A stretch of DNA of 64,000 nt from DATACQ01 sp036555515 (GTDB taxonomy: Bacteria; Desulfobacterota; Binatia; UBA9968). Positions 1 through 8,896 of this stretch are shown piece by piece. Every line of letters begins with the position of its first letter. The first letter of the stretch is position 1. Under the pieces are notes generated by a model that saw only the letters and a program-made list of their open reading frames with translations, was not told the DNA's origin and did no database searches. Where the stretch lies: assembly GCA_036555515.1 (NCBI GenBank), contig DATBLC010000138.1, positions 27,665 through 91,664 on the forward strand, read 5' to 3'. A program made the position numbers and the translations under genes.

Positions 1-2253
1 TAATCCCCACTTCCTTCTCATCCACCACTCGACGCTCAGGAATGCCAAAATCATCGCGAAGGGCCAGAGCGTGCTCCAGAGCTTGGTCTGGCGCTGCTCG
101 GTAATGGAAGTCGGCGCGTGTTTTTCCAGTTTGGCGGCTATTTTTTCAAGACTCGTCTCGTTCCAGTCGTTGATAGAGAAATATTCGCCCTGGCTCGTCT
201 GAGCGATCTGTTTGAGCAGGTCCACGCGCGGCCTCCCATCATCGGCCTCGCCGTACGGATAAGCGACCGAAAATCCGGCGCGGTCTTTGCCCAGCGTTTT
301 TCCTGCCAGCGTCGCTTCCGCCTCGACCCGGTATGCGCCTTCTTTAACCGGCGTGTACTCGCCGACGAATTCGCCGTCCTCGCCCTGCGCGGAGGCGGCA
401 CTGATCGTGGGCTCGCCGTCCGGCCCCAAAATACGCAGCTGCACGGATGCCTGGGGCGCCGGCGTAAAATCGTCTTTGAGCACGCGCAACTTGATGGCAG
501 TTTTCTCACCTGGCTTCGACAATGGAATCGGCCGGATCTGCACCTGCTCGAAAGAGGGCTCCTGGGCGAGCCAGCGCACTGACTGGCGGATGAGCTTTAG
601 ATGATTCTGCGGCGTTTCACGGTTGCCTGCGGCGATAAAGTTCCAACGCCACGCCTCATCGCTCATCAGCGCCAGCGTCCGTCCTTTGCCAAAGCGCCCG
701 ACGGTGAGTAGCGGTAGAGCCCCGGCCCCGTCGCCGCTGGCGGTCACGAGGGTTTCGCCGCGCGCCGCGCGCACCTGGTTGTAGGCCGTGAGCGGGGGCA
801 TCTTACCCCATGCCTCTTCGTTGGAACGGGGGTCGGGGAGCAGGCGGGTGATAGGATGGGCCTTGCCCGCGGCGGTAAGCGCGGGGCGCAGGTTGCCCCC
901 GTTCTGATAAGTCCCTTTGCCGTCCAGTTCCACGGGCAGCGCTTCCTTGAGTGCGCTCTCGCCGTAGCCGCCGCTGTCGAATCCGCGCACACCGCCGAAC
1001 ATCGCCAGTCCGCCGCCGTCGCGCACGAAGTCCCGGACGCGCTCCAGATAAACGGGATTGAAGTAGGAGCGGTGGGAAAAATCGTCGAGCACGACGACGT
1101 CGAAGTTTTTCAACTCATCGAGAAAAATATCGTCGATGGGAAACGGGATCAGGCTCAGCCGGCTGTCCGGCACATCGACGCTGTCGGTGGGCGTCCGCAG
1201 AAATACGAATGACACCAGATCGATCAGCGGGTCCTGTTTAAGGGCCATACGCAGAAAACGATAATTCCATGAGGGCGCACCTGACAGAGTCAGCACCCGG
1301 AGCTTGTCTCTCTGCACGTCGATTTTGAATTCTTTGTGGTTGTTCTGGCTGATCTGTTCACCGGGCTGCACCGGTAAATTGAGCGAAAAACTATGGGTGC
1401 CAAGTTCGCTGGGCGTAAAGCTGAGGGTTAGTTTATGCTCGAAGGGGTCGTCGTCGATCGCCACTGAGCGGCTCGTGATCAGGTTGCGCCCGCGGTTGAA
1501 GTATAGCGGCACAGTTTTACCTTTTAGGCCGGAGGCTCTGACCGTGAGGTCGAGCTTAATCTCACGGCCGCGAAAAGCGAACTCGGGAGCTTTTATTTCG
1601 GCGATGCGCAGGTCGATGAAGCCCTCGACCTCGCCCAGACCAACGGTGAATACTGGCACGGGAAACGGCGGCAATCCGTCCAGCGTTTGTCGTTCCCCGT
1701 TGGTAATGCCGTCACTGAAAACAACGATGCCGGATTGCACGCTTGCGTCTTTAGCGACCGCCTGGAGTGTTTCCACCAGACGCGTTCCATGATCTTTCGC
1801 CATGAGCTCGGCAAGCGCCGCCGGCGCGATCGGTTCCATGGTCGCGCCGAAGCGATAAAGGCGCAAGTCGTAGTCGCGGTCGAGGCTCTGGATCAGCGGC
1901 GCTTGGCCCGCCGCCAATTTTGCTTTGACCAGATCAAGCCGGCTTTGCCCCGGTTTTGCGCCGGACTGCAGCTTGGCGTTGGCCGGGAAGTTCATGCTCT
2001 GCGAGCTGTCCACCAGGACGGTCAAAGGCCGGCGCAGTTTGGTCTCACGTTTTTCTATGAGGGCGGGCCCAAGAAGAAAGAACAGCAACACGCCATAAAC
2101 GCACGCGCGCAACGAGAACAAAAATAGCGCTTGGCCGAAAGCAAGCCTTTGCCTGAGCTGGACATACTGCAAGACGAGCAGCGCCGCGGCGGCCACGGCA
2201 GCGAGGGCGATGAGCCACCAGGGAAGGCTGCCGATCAGATACAGATCTTTCAT
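1..2253 (-). CDS. VWA / glutamine-amidotransferase-like membrane protein, 3' end cut by window edge
   Basis: An open frame runs from the ATG at 2253 to base 1 without a stop (751 codons), so only the last few residues should be missing. Two N-terminal hydrophobic segments (about residues 8-28 and 42-62) are followed by a von Willebrand A region with an intact MIDAS motif DSSQS and a later FSDG. A middle domain (about residues 330-520) resembles the class I glutamine-amidotransferase-like fold of the PF07090 type, with VVLDDFSH and GGGLAMFGG. A C-terminal membrane segment ends at the edge. The gene starts 2 nt after the DUF4159 gene and is last in the MoxR/VWA cluster. The family is known beside MoxR/DUF58 genes; its substrate is unknown. 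A role as a membrane-anchored adhesion or assembly factor is inference. Confidence 0.8.
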   Translation of the reverse strand, partial: MKDLYLIGSLPWWLIALAAVAAAALLVLQYVQLRQRLAFGQALFLFSLRACVYGVLLFFLLGPALIEKRETKLRRPLTVLVDSSQSMNFPANAKLQSGAKPGQSRLDLVKAKLAAGQAPLIQSLDRDYDLRLYRFGATMEPIAPAALAELMAKDHGTRLVETLQAVAKDASVQSGIVVFSDGITNGERQTLDGLPPFPVPVFTVGLGEVEGFIDLRIAEIKAPEFAFRGREIKLDLTVRASGLKGKTVPLYFNRGRNLITSRSVAIDDDPFEHKLTLSFTPSELGTHSFSLNLPVQPGEQISQNNHKEFKIDVQRDKLRVLTLSGAPSWNYRFLRMALKQDPLIDLVSFVFLRTPTDSVDVPDSRLSLIPFPIDDIFLDELKNFDVVVLDDFSHRSYFNPVYLERVRDFVRDGGGLAMFGGVRGFDSGGYGESALKEALPVELDGKGTYQNGGNLRPALTAAGKAHPITRLLPDPRSNEEAWGKMPPLTAYNQVRAARGETLVTASGDGAGALPLLTVGRFGKGRTLALMSDEAWRWNFIAAGNRETPQNHLKLIRQSVRWLAQEPSFEQVQIRPIPLSKPGEKTAIKLRVLKDDFTPAPQASVQLRILGPDGEPTISAASAQGEDGEFVGEYTPVKEGAYRVEAEATLAGKTLGKDRAGFSVAYPYGEADDGRPRVDLLKQIAQTSQGEYFSINDWNETSLEKIAAKLEKHAPTSITEQRQTKLWSTLWPFAMILAFLSVEWWMRRKWGL

Positions 2254-2255
2254 GG

Positions 2256-3026
2256 CTATTTCGTGAGGCGGCGCCGGATGAACGGCACGTGAATCAAATC
2301 GTCCTTATAGTTTTCCGTCATGGCGTAAAGGATCACATTGATGCCCAGGTGAAAAGCGTCGCGCCGCTGTTCTTCGCCGCCGGGAGTGCAGGCATTGGTC
2401 CATTTCCCCAGCTGGTCGCGTTCCCATGCGCCGCTTAAATCGTTTTGGCAATAAATCACCGACGTCGAGGTGCCGACGCTGATGGCTTCCAAGTTGGGAC
2501 TGGCGATACGCACGCCACCGATGCGGCGCAGCAGATAATAACTTCGCAGCGCCGCGTGACTGGACGGCATGCGCTGAAAATCGTTGTTGGGGAAAACCCG
2601 TTTGAGTTCGCGGCGCAGCGCCTTATCGAAACCGTAGCCCGTCTGTCCGAGGGCGTCGTCGGCGAGCAGAAAACCGCCGTAGGAAAGAAAGCGCCTGAGC
2701 GTTTCGATCTCTTCCTGGGCAAACGGCTCGAACTCGTACCTGCCGGTGATGTAGAGGAACGGATAGCTGAATAGATCGCGGTCGCCGAGGGTGACCTCGT
2801 GGCGCGCAGTGGCTGCTTCGACGCTGGTGCGCAGCATCAATTCTTCCATCAGTGGAGTTACCGCCAGAGGATGGGGATTCCAGTCGCCGCCGCGATATTT
2901 GATCTGGGCGAAAACAAATTGCCCGGCGCGCTTGTCCTTGGGATGGTTCGCCCTGGCCGTTGCCGGTAAGAGTGCCGCACCCAAAACTCCTTGGGAGATG
3001 AAGCGAATAAAGTCTCTGCGGTTCAT
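2256..3026 (-). CDS. DUF4159 domain protein with twin-arginine-like leader
   Basis: 256 residues from the ATG at 3026. A TTG at 3050 would add eight residues but has no ribosome site, and the leader then starts badly. The N-terminus MNRRDFIRF followed by a hydrophobic stretch ending in ATARA looks like a Tat signal, so export is likely. The mature part opens with FVFAQIKYRGGDWNP, the typical start of DUF4159, and has the GGFLLADDALGQ segment of that family, a flavodoxin/GATase-like fold. It sits between two VWA membrane proteins in the MoxR cluster. DUF4159 has no assigned reaction; a periplasmic partner role for the VWA proteins is inferred from context. Confidence 0.85.
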   Translation of the reverse strand: MNRRDFIRFISQGVLGAALLPATARANHPKDKRAGQFVFAQIKYRGGDWNPHPLAVTPLMEELMLRTSVEAATARHEVTLGDRDLFSYPFLYITGRYEFEPFAQEEIETLRRFLSYGGFLLADDALGQTGYGFDKALRRELKRVFPNNDFQRMPSSHAALRSYYLLRRIGGVRIASPNLEAISVGTSTSVIYCQNDLSGAWERDQLGKWTNACTPGGEEQRRDAFHLGINVILYAMTENYKDDLIHVPFIRRRLTK

Positions 3027-3164
3027 AGTACGTAAAAAAGTTTTTTCCAACGCGAAGGTACGAAGTACACGAACTTGAATAAAATTCGCATTTCGAAAGT
3101 TTACTTGCTCAAGCTTGTCCTTCGACGTTGCTCATTATATTCTTTGCGGTTAAGTACCTTTCGC

Positions 3165-5261
3165 CTAAAACCTTTGCGCCAACCAGCCTTCAAACAATAA
3201 GATTACAATGAGAAGACCCAGTAACGGAAGAGCCAAATCGGTTCGTTTGCCGCCCTGTTGCACGGCTTCGACCGGGATGACTTCGACCTGAATCGGCCGA
3301 AGCTTCGCTTGCAGCTCGCGTTCGTTGATCTCGTCAAGGCGCGATTCAAGAAAAGGCGGATTGACGGCGTAAAGCGGCGGCACGCCCGCGTCCTTTGCCG
3401 CGCCCGCCGGCAATGCAACGCGGTAAAAGCCAGAGCGGTCATTTTCTTCAAAACGGGCAATGGAACGATCTCTATCGGCAACGATATCGACCTCGGTTTC
3501 CTCTCTGTTTGGCTTGATGATTCGTAAACTTTTTCCCACAGCGCCGGGCGGAAGCAGAATCATCTTCGTATCGCCCACGGCGACGCCGCCGTCGAGGGCG
3601 CCGCGTTTGCCGCCGGCCAAATAGTTAGTGAGTCCCTGAATCAACGGCAGATATGCGGTCTTGAGCGGCAAATCGGTCCAATCCCGGTCCGCCGATGTTG
3701 CGATAAAAACGACCCCTCCGGACCCGACTTTTTGTTCTACGACCAGGGGAGCGCCGTTGGCCAGCGAAATGAGCGTTGACTTGCCGGCCCCGTCGCTGCG
3801 GTAATAACCCCAGACGCGCGCACCGGCCAGGGATTCCTGCAAGATGGCATCGGTAAAATTCTCTAGCGCGGGATGGGTGACATCGATTTTGCCGATTTTT
3901 TCAGCTGACGCCTCCAGCGCCAATTTTTTCTCCCGCAACTGCGCGGGCAGGGCTTGAGCGAGTTTTTGGTTGTAACTGTCCAGTTGCACCCGGTCGCCGC
4001 CGAAAACCAGCAGGCCCCCGCCCTGGCTGAGATAGTTTCTCAGTTTTTGCGCCACGGCGTCGGTAAGCGCCGCGACGTTGCATAGCACCACAACTTGGTA
4101 GGGTTCCAGCGCCACCGCGTCCAGGCCGTCGGCAATGATCACCGTGGGCAAATAGAGCGACGAGTTCTGATCTCCCGTAGGATTGAGCGCACGGCTGAGA
4201 AAAAAAGTTTCGCTGCGCACCAGCGCGGTCTGGGGATCGCCGTCGACCACCAAGATGTTAAGCTTGTCCTGGGCTTGGAGCGCGAAATGGGTGCGAGGAC
4301 TTCCGGCGAAGCCTTCTTTCTTGAGCGTAATTTCTCCCGTATGCGATCCCGGTTTGACGAGCCGCGATTGAAAATTTACGCTGGTCTCGCCGTGCGGTGG
4401 AACGGTGGCGAGTTTTTGTTCCTTGGTCTCGCCGTCGATGCTCAGTTGCACTAGCAGGTCTTTGATCTCCGCTGCGCCGAAGTTGGCGAGCACCGCCTCG
4501 ATTTGCAACGGCAAGTTAACTCCCGCGCCCTGGCCGCCGAGTTTGATTTCCTTGACGGCGCCGTTGAGGGGCTTTTGTTTAGCGCTGATATGTATGGTTT
4601 TTAGCGGTATTGAAGGATCGTATTGCTTGAGCGCGGCGATGGAAAACTGATCCCAACCGGTGAGGCCCATGTCCGTGATCAAACGAATTTCTCTCTGGCC
4701 CGCCGGCGCGTTTAACAATTGGTAGGCTTTGTCCAGCGCCGCGGTAAAGTTGGCGGTGCCGTCGGCGATCTCGATGGCCTGCAATTCCCTTGATAGAACT
4801 TCCTTTTCTTCTTTGAGGCGAAATGCCGCTTTGCCGGAAATATTGGTCGGGATCAACGCCGCCCGGTCGCCCTCGTTGAGCGAAGCGATCAGCAGGCGCG
4901 CGGCTTCCTTTGCCCGCTTGAAGCCGCTCCCGTCTCCGCTCCAGGTCATGCTCAGCGAATTGTCCAGCAGGATTACCAGAGAGACCGTGCCGCCGCCGGC
5001 AAACAGCCCTGCGCCGGTTTGAAAGATCGGGTTGGCCAACAGCAGCGCCAGAAGAATAATTGCCATGGTTCTGAGCGCCAGGAGCAGCCAGTGGCGCAGC
5101 CGATAGCTGCGCGAGATGCGTTTTTGCGACAGCAGAATGAAACGCACGGCGGGAAAACGTATGCGCTTCATGCGCCGGCGATTGAGCAGATGGATCAGGA
5201 TCGGCAGCGAGGCCGCGAGAAGGCCATAAAGATAAACGGGATGGAGAAAAAAAACCGACAT
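3165..5261 (-). CDS. BatA-type VWA membrane protein
   Basis: 698 residues from an ATG. The N-terminus (FLHPVYLYGLLAASLPILIHLLNRRR, then a second hydrophobic helix near residues 58-82) is the BatA/aerotolerance N-terminal domain. A VWA domain follows with MIDAS DNSLS near residue 98. A GATase-like region (NILVVDGDPQ) lies in the middle, and the last about 20 residues form a membrane helix (LALPLLGLLIVILLFEG). BatA-type proteins work with MoxR ATPases in envelope stress or assembly roles that remain poorly defined. The DUF58 gene ends 7 nt upstream, which indicates one transcript. Confidence 0.85.
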   Translation of the reverse strand: MSVFFLHPVYLYGLLAASLPILIHLLNRRRMKRIRFPAVRFILLSQKRISRSYRLRHWLLLALRTMAIILLALLLANPIFQTGAGLFAGGGTVSLVILLDNSLSMTWSGDGSGFKRAKEAARLLIASLNEGDRAALIPTNISGKAAFRLKEEKEVLSRELQAIEIADGTANFTAALDKAYQLLNAPAGQREIRLITDMGLTGWDQFSIAALKQYDPSIPLKTIHISAKQKPLNGAVKEIKLGGQGAGVNLPLQIEAVLANFGAAEIKDLLVQLSIDGETKEQKLATVPPHGETSVNFQSRLVKPGSHTGEITLKKEGFAGSPRTHFALQAQDKLNILVVDGDPQTALVRSETFFLSRALNPTGDQNSSLYLPTVIIADGLDAVALEPYQVVVLCNVAALTDAVAQKLRNYLSQGGGLLVFGGDRVQLDSYNQKLAQALPAQLREKKLALEASAEKIGKIDVTHPALENFTDAILQESLAGARVWGYYRSDGAGKSTLISLANGAPLVVEQKVGSGGVVFIATSADRDWTDLPLKTAYLPLIQGLTNYLAGGKRGALDGGVAVGDTKMILLPPGAVGKSLRIIKPNREETEVDIVADRDRSIARFEENDRSGFYRVALPAGAAKDAGVPPLYAVNPPFLESRLDEINERELQAKLRPIQVEVIPVEAVQQGGKRTDLALPLLGLLIVILLFEGWLAQRF

Positions 5262-5268
5262 TGAGCCG

Positions 5269-6162
5269 CTACCCTCGCCAACTCAAGTAGCTGGCTAATG
5301 CCTTATCCAGCGGCGTGGCCGTGGAGATCAACTGATAGTCGATGCCGCTGTCCCGGCACTGTTTGCGCATTTCGGCGACAAACTCATCGACCACTTGCCG
5401 GTAGGTCTTGCGGATCGCGCGCGGGTCGGCGACAACGCGAAGATCGAGGGCCTCCAGATCTTCGAAAAGAATGTTGCCTTCGAAGGGCAAATCCAATTCC
5501 GCGGGATCCAGCAGGTGAAACACAATCACGTCGTTGCCCTTGAAGCGAAAGAGGCGGAGCGCCTTTAGAATTCGTTCCGGCTCGTCGAGCAAGTCGGATA
5601 CCAGAATTACCAGACCCCGCCGTTTGATCTGCCCGGCGACCTCTTCGAGGATCTTGCCGACATTGGTTTCGCCCGCGGGGCCGCGGTTCTCCAAAGCGTG
5701 CAGGATCTGCGTCAAATAGTCGCGCTTGGCGCGCGGCGGGACGAAGCTCTCGACGCGGTTGGAAAAGGTCACCAAACCGGCGGCGTCCTGCTGCCTCAAG
5801 ATGAGATAGGCGAGGGAGGCGGTAAGCGTACAGCCATAGTCGAACTTGGTCACGCCGTCGGAGGCGTAATCCATAGACGCGCTGGCGTCGAGGCATAGGT
5901 AAGCGCGCAAGTTGGTTTCGTCTTCGTATTCTTTAATGAAGTAGCGATCGAATTTTCCAAGCGCCTTCCAATCGATGCGGCGGATTTCATCTCCAGGCGA
6001 GTATTCGCGGTGGGCCTCGAACTCGACGCTGAAGCCTTTGGCGCGGCTCTTGTGTATGCCGGAAATGATCCCTTCCACCACGCAGCGCGCGCGCAGATTG
6101 AGGTTGGATATACCCGCAAGTACTTTCGGGTCGAAATAGTTTTTGGTGGCACCGTTAGTCAT
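5269..6162 (-). CDS. DUF58 / VWA-like protein
   Basis: 297 residues from ATG 6162, preceded by AGGA at about 8 nt. The segment SPGDEIRRIDWKALGKFDRY is the diagnostic DUF58 core. It is followed by LCLDASASM, a MIDAS-type DxSxS motif near residue 112, so metal binding is probably intact. No signal peptide or membrane helix is visible, so it should face the cytoplasm near the MoxR ATPase. DUF58 proteins are regular partners of MoxR ATPases. It lies about 100 nt downstream of the MoxR gene and 7 nt upstream of the BatA-type gene. Confidence 0.9.
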   Translation of the reverse strand: MTNGATKNYFDPKVLAGISNLNLRARCVVEGIISGIHKSRAKGFSVEFEAHREYSPGDEIRRIDWKALGKFDRYFIKEYEDETNLRAYLCLDASASMDYASDGVTKFDYGCTLTASLAYLILRQQDAAGLVTFSNRVESFVPPRAKRDYLTQILHALENRGPAGETNVGKILEEVAGQIKRRGLVILVSDLLDEPERILKALRLFRFKGNDVIVFHLLDPAELDLPFEGNILFEDLEALDLRVVADPRAIRKTYRQVVDEFVAEMRKQCRDSGIDYQLISTATPLDKALASYLSWRG

Positions 6163-6262
6163 GCATTCAATCCTACACCGTCAACACCGGCGTATGGAAT
6201 ACTAGGAGCGTTTATTCGCGGGTGACGGCAAGCGCGAACCGTGGCAGGCATTGCCGCAGGGG

Positions 6263-7291
6263 TTACATTGCAGCTCGGCCATCGGCCGATGGTTTCACTT
6301 CCTGTAATAGCCGGCTGATGATGTCGAGGGAGGTGAAGCCTTCTCCCTGGGCCTTGAAGTTGGGAACGATGCGGTGGCGCAGCACGGAAGGGGCAAGGGC
6401 TTGGATATCTTCGATGGACACCGCATAGCGCCCCTGGAGCATCGTGCGCGCCTTGGCGCCGAGGATCAGATACTGAGATGCCCGCGGCCCGGCGCCCCAT
6501 TCGACATAGTCTTTGACGAACTGCGGCGCGTCGGCGGTTCCCGGCCGGGAGCGCTGCGCCAAGGCGACGGCGTAGGACACGACGAACGGCGACACCGGCA
6601 CGCGCCGCACCAGTTCCTGGCAGCGCAGAATCGAAGCGCCTTCCATGACCTTGCGCGGCGCCGGCTTCTCGGTGGATGTGGTTTGCATGACGATCTGCAC
6701 CTCGTCGTCAAAATCGGGGTAGCCGATCTCGATGTTCAGCATAAAGCGGTCGAGCTGAGCTTCGGGCAGAGGATACGTGCCCTCCTGCTCGATGGGGTTC
6801 TGCGTCGCCAGCACGAAAAAGGGCAGATCCAGGGGGTAGGTCGTGCCGCTGGCAGTGACTTTATATTCTTGCATCGATTGCAGCAGCGCTGCCTGCGTCT
6901 TGGGCGGCGTCCGGTTGATTTCGTCGGCGAGCAAGATATTCGTGAAAATCGGCCCTCTGAGAAATTGCAGATGCCTGCGTCCCGTCGTCGCATCTTCCTG
7001 CAAGATGTCGGTGCCGGTAATGTCCGACGGCATCAAGTCCGGCGTGAACTGGATACGGTTGAAGCTCAAATCAAGAATATCCGCAAGCGTGCTGATGAGC
7101 AGCGTTTTGGCTAATCCCGGCACGCCGACCAGCAGGCAATGTCCTCTGGCGAAAAGCGCGGTCAAGACCTCCTCGACGACTCGATCCTGTCCGACGATGA
7201 CCTTGCGAATTTCGCCGATCATAGTATCGCGTTTAGCGGCAAATTCTTCGATCTCCGCGATTTCGTGTTGCTGAATTACCATTGACTCCAT
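6263..7291 (-). CDS. MoxR-family AAA+ ATPase
   Basis: 342 residues from ATG 7291, which has AGGAG 5 nt upstream. The longer frame opening with TTG at 7306 lacks such a site. Walker A is GVPGLAKT (residues 56-63), Walker B is LLADE (120-124), followed by INRTPP; ATQNP is the sensor 1 region. MoxR ATPases are chaperone-like AAA+ proteins that act with VWA-domain partners, three of which are encoded directly downstream. The gluzincin gene ends 11 nt upstream. Function in this cluster is inferred: remodelling of envelope protein complexes. Confidence 0.93.
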   Translation of the reverse strand: MESMVIQQHEIAEIEEFAAKRDTMIGEIRKVIVGQDRVVEEVLTALFARGHCLLVGVPGLAKTLLISTLADILDLSFNRIQFTPDLMPSDITGTDILQEDATTGRRHLQFLRGPIFTNILLADEINRTPPKTQAALLQSMQEYKVTASGTTYPLDLPFFVLATQNPIEQEGTYPLPEAQLDRFMLNIEIGYPDFDDEVQIVMQTTSTEKPAPRKVMEGASILRCQELVRRVPVSPFVVSYAVALAQRSRPGTADAPQFVKDYVEWGAGPRASQYLILGAKARTMLQGRYAVSIEDIQALAPSVLRHRIVPNFKAQGEGFTSLDIISRLLQEVKPSADGRAAM

Positions 7292-7302
7292 GTAACTCCT
7301 TC

Positions 7303-8889
7303 TCAACTGGCGCTCATGAGTTTGTCCAGGTTTGAGCGCGCCGCTTTGGCTTTTTGCGTATCCCCTAAGGCAGCGTAGCTCTCACTCAGCAAACGATAGA
7401 TCATCGGGTTGAAGGGGTTGATCTGCACCGCTTCCTCGAGGGCGCCCTGTGCCTCGCGATAGTTTTTCGCCGCATGATGCACCCGGCCCAATTGAACATA
7501 GGTATTGGCGCTATCGGGATCGACGTCGAGGGCCCTCTTGAGGGCATCCCGAGCGTCGTCGAGGCGGTTTAGTTGTATAAAGGCTCGGCCAAGCTTGTTG
7601 AGGATGACCGGCGAGTGGGGACTGGCCTGCAAGGCGCGCTGGTATTCATGGGCCGCGGCCGCGGTGCGGCCACGGCCCATCAGCTGGTCGGCGAGATGCG
7701 TGCGGTTGCGCGCAACGTTGGACTGAATTTCCTTGAGCTCCACCGCGTCGTCATCTTCCCGGCTGTCTTTTTTCACCCTGAGCTTGCGCACGCGGCTGCC
7801 TTCGATGGGTTTGAGCCCTTTGCTTTTGAGAAAACCTTTCCAGTTCGATTCGAAGTCGGAGAAGGAGAAGCCGAACATATTTTCAATAGCGGCGGACGTC
7901 GGTTTGTCATGCAACGCGGCGAGCAACTCGCGCACGCCGTTGCGGCCTTTGCTGCTATTGATAAAGTCCACGGCCGACGCCGCCTCGGCATAGGCCAACT
8001 GCACCTGCTCGGGGGTGTCCAGGTGAATCAATGACGGCTCCATTTTTTGGAAGCCGACGAACTGGTTTTTCTCGAGAGCTTGCACCAGCAGCGTCTGGTT
8101 GGCGGGAGTCAGATAGTCCTCGGCGGCATCCTTGGGGGGCTCCGGTTTGCGCCAGCGGGTTTCGTAGAAGCGCGCCATGCCCTCATGGAGCCAGATGGGC
8201 GCTTTATTATTTGTCAAGCCGACTATAGCGTAGTGCAGATATTCGTGGCTCAGCGAATCGACCCAGCGGTAGCCCAGGCTCAGCACCCTGGGTGAGATGA
8301 TCATGAGTTTGTTGAATTTGCAGATGCCCACCGCGCCGGTCTCCTCGATGTCGCGCAGCGACAAGGTCGAGATGGCGTTGAAACTCGAAGCGTCCGGCGC
8401 GATCTCGACGCGGACTTTCTCTTTAGGAAAATAGCCCAGCTCGGCGCCGATGGCCGCGTAGGTCTTTTCAAGCGTGTCCAGAGCATAGGAAGCCAGAATG
8501 CCATCGCGCTTGTCCTCGAGATAGACAATGAAATGGGGACTTTCGACGCGTTGCAGATTTTTTACGACATCGACGGTGAATTGTGTGAGCAGCTTGTAAC
8601 CCTGGTAGCTCTCGTCTTTGGAATCGATGGCCAGCGCCTTGTCGAAAGCCGCGAGCGCGTCCTGATAGCGTCCCTGGTAGAACTTCACCCTGCCGTCGAA
8701 GGCATGGGCGCCGGCCGATTTGGCTTCTTCCCGCAGCGCCTTGGCGCCGAATGCTGCCGCCTCAGCGATACGCCAGGCATCCAAGAGCTCGTCGCCGGGT
8801 TTGAATTTAGGATCGGCCTCGGCGGCACACAGACGAGCTGCGGTATACAGAAAGACGAAAACCAAGAGAAACAAATTTCGATATTTCAC
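7303..8889 (-). CDS. Secreted TPR protein with peptidase-MA-like gluzincin domain
   Basis: 528 residues from a GTG (8889), with a signal peptide ending near CAAEAD. A short TPR-like region (about 35-100) precedes a metallopeptidase domain. HEYLH (H215, E216, H219) and WLHEG (E236) are the expected zinc ligands and catalytic glutamate of a gluzincin, as in PF13485. The C-terminal 130 residues hold three to four TPR units. The gene starts 7 nt after the DUF4175 gene and ends 11 nt before MoxR, so it is embedded in the VWA cluster. Peptidase activity is expected from the intact motif; its substrate is not known. Confidence 0.85.
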   Translation of the reverse strand: MKYRNLFLLVFVFLYTAARLCAAEADPKFKPGDELLDAWRIAEAAAFGAKALREEAKSAGAHAFDGRVKFYQGRYQDALAAFDKALAIDSKDESYQGYKLLTQFTVDVVKNLQRVESPHFIVYLEDKRDGILASYALDTLEKTYAAIGAELGYFPKEKVRVEIAPDASSFNAISTLSLRDIEETGAVGICKFNKLMIISPRVLSLGYRWVDSLSHEYLHYAIVGLTNNKAPIWLHEGMARFYETRWRKPEPPKDAAEDYLTPANQTLLVQALEKNQFVGFQKMEPSLIHLDTPEQVQLAYAEAASAVDFINSSKGRNGVRELLAALHDKPTSAAIENMFGFSFSDFESNWKGFLKSKGLKPIEGSRVRKLRVKKDSREDDDAVELKEIQSNVARNRTHLADQLMGRGRTAAAAHEYQRALQASPHSPVILNKLGRAFIQLNRLDDARDALKRALDVDPDSANTYVQLGRVHHAAKNYREAQGALEEAVQINPFNPMIYRLLSESYAALGDTQKAKAARSNLDKLMSAS

Positions 8890-8896
8890 CGGAGAA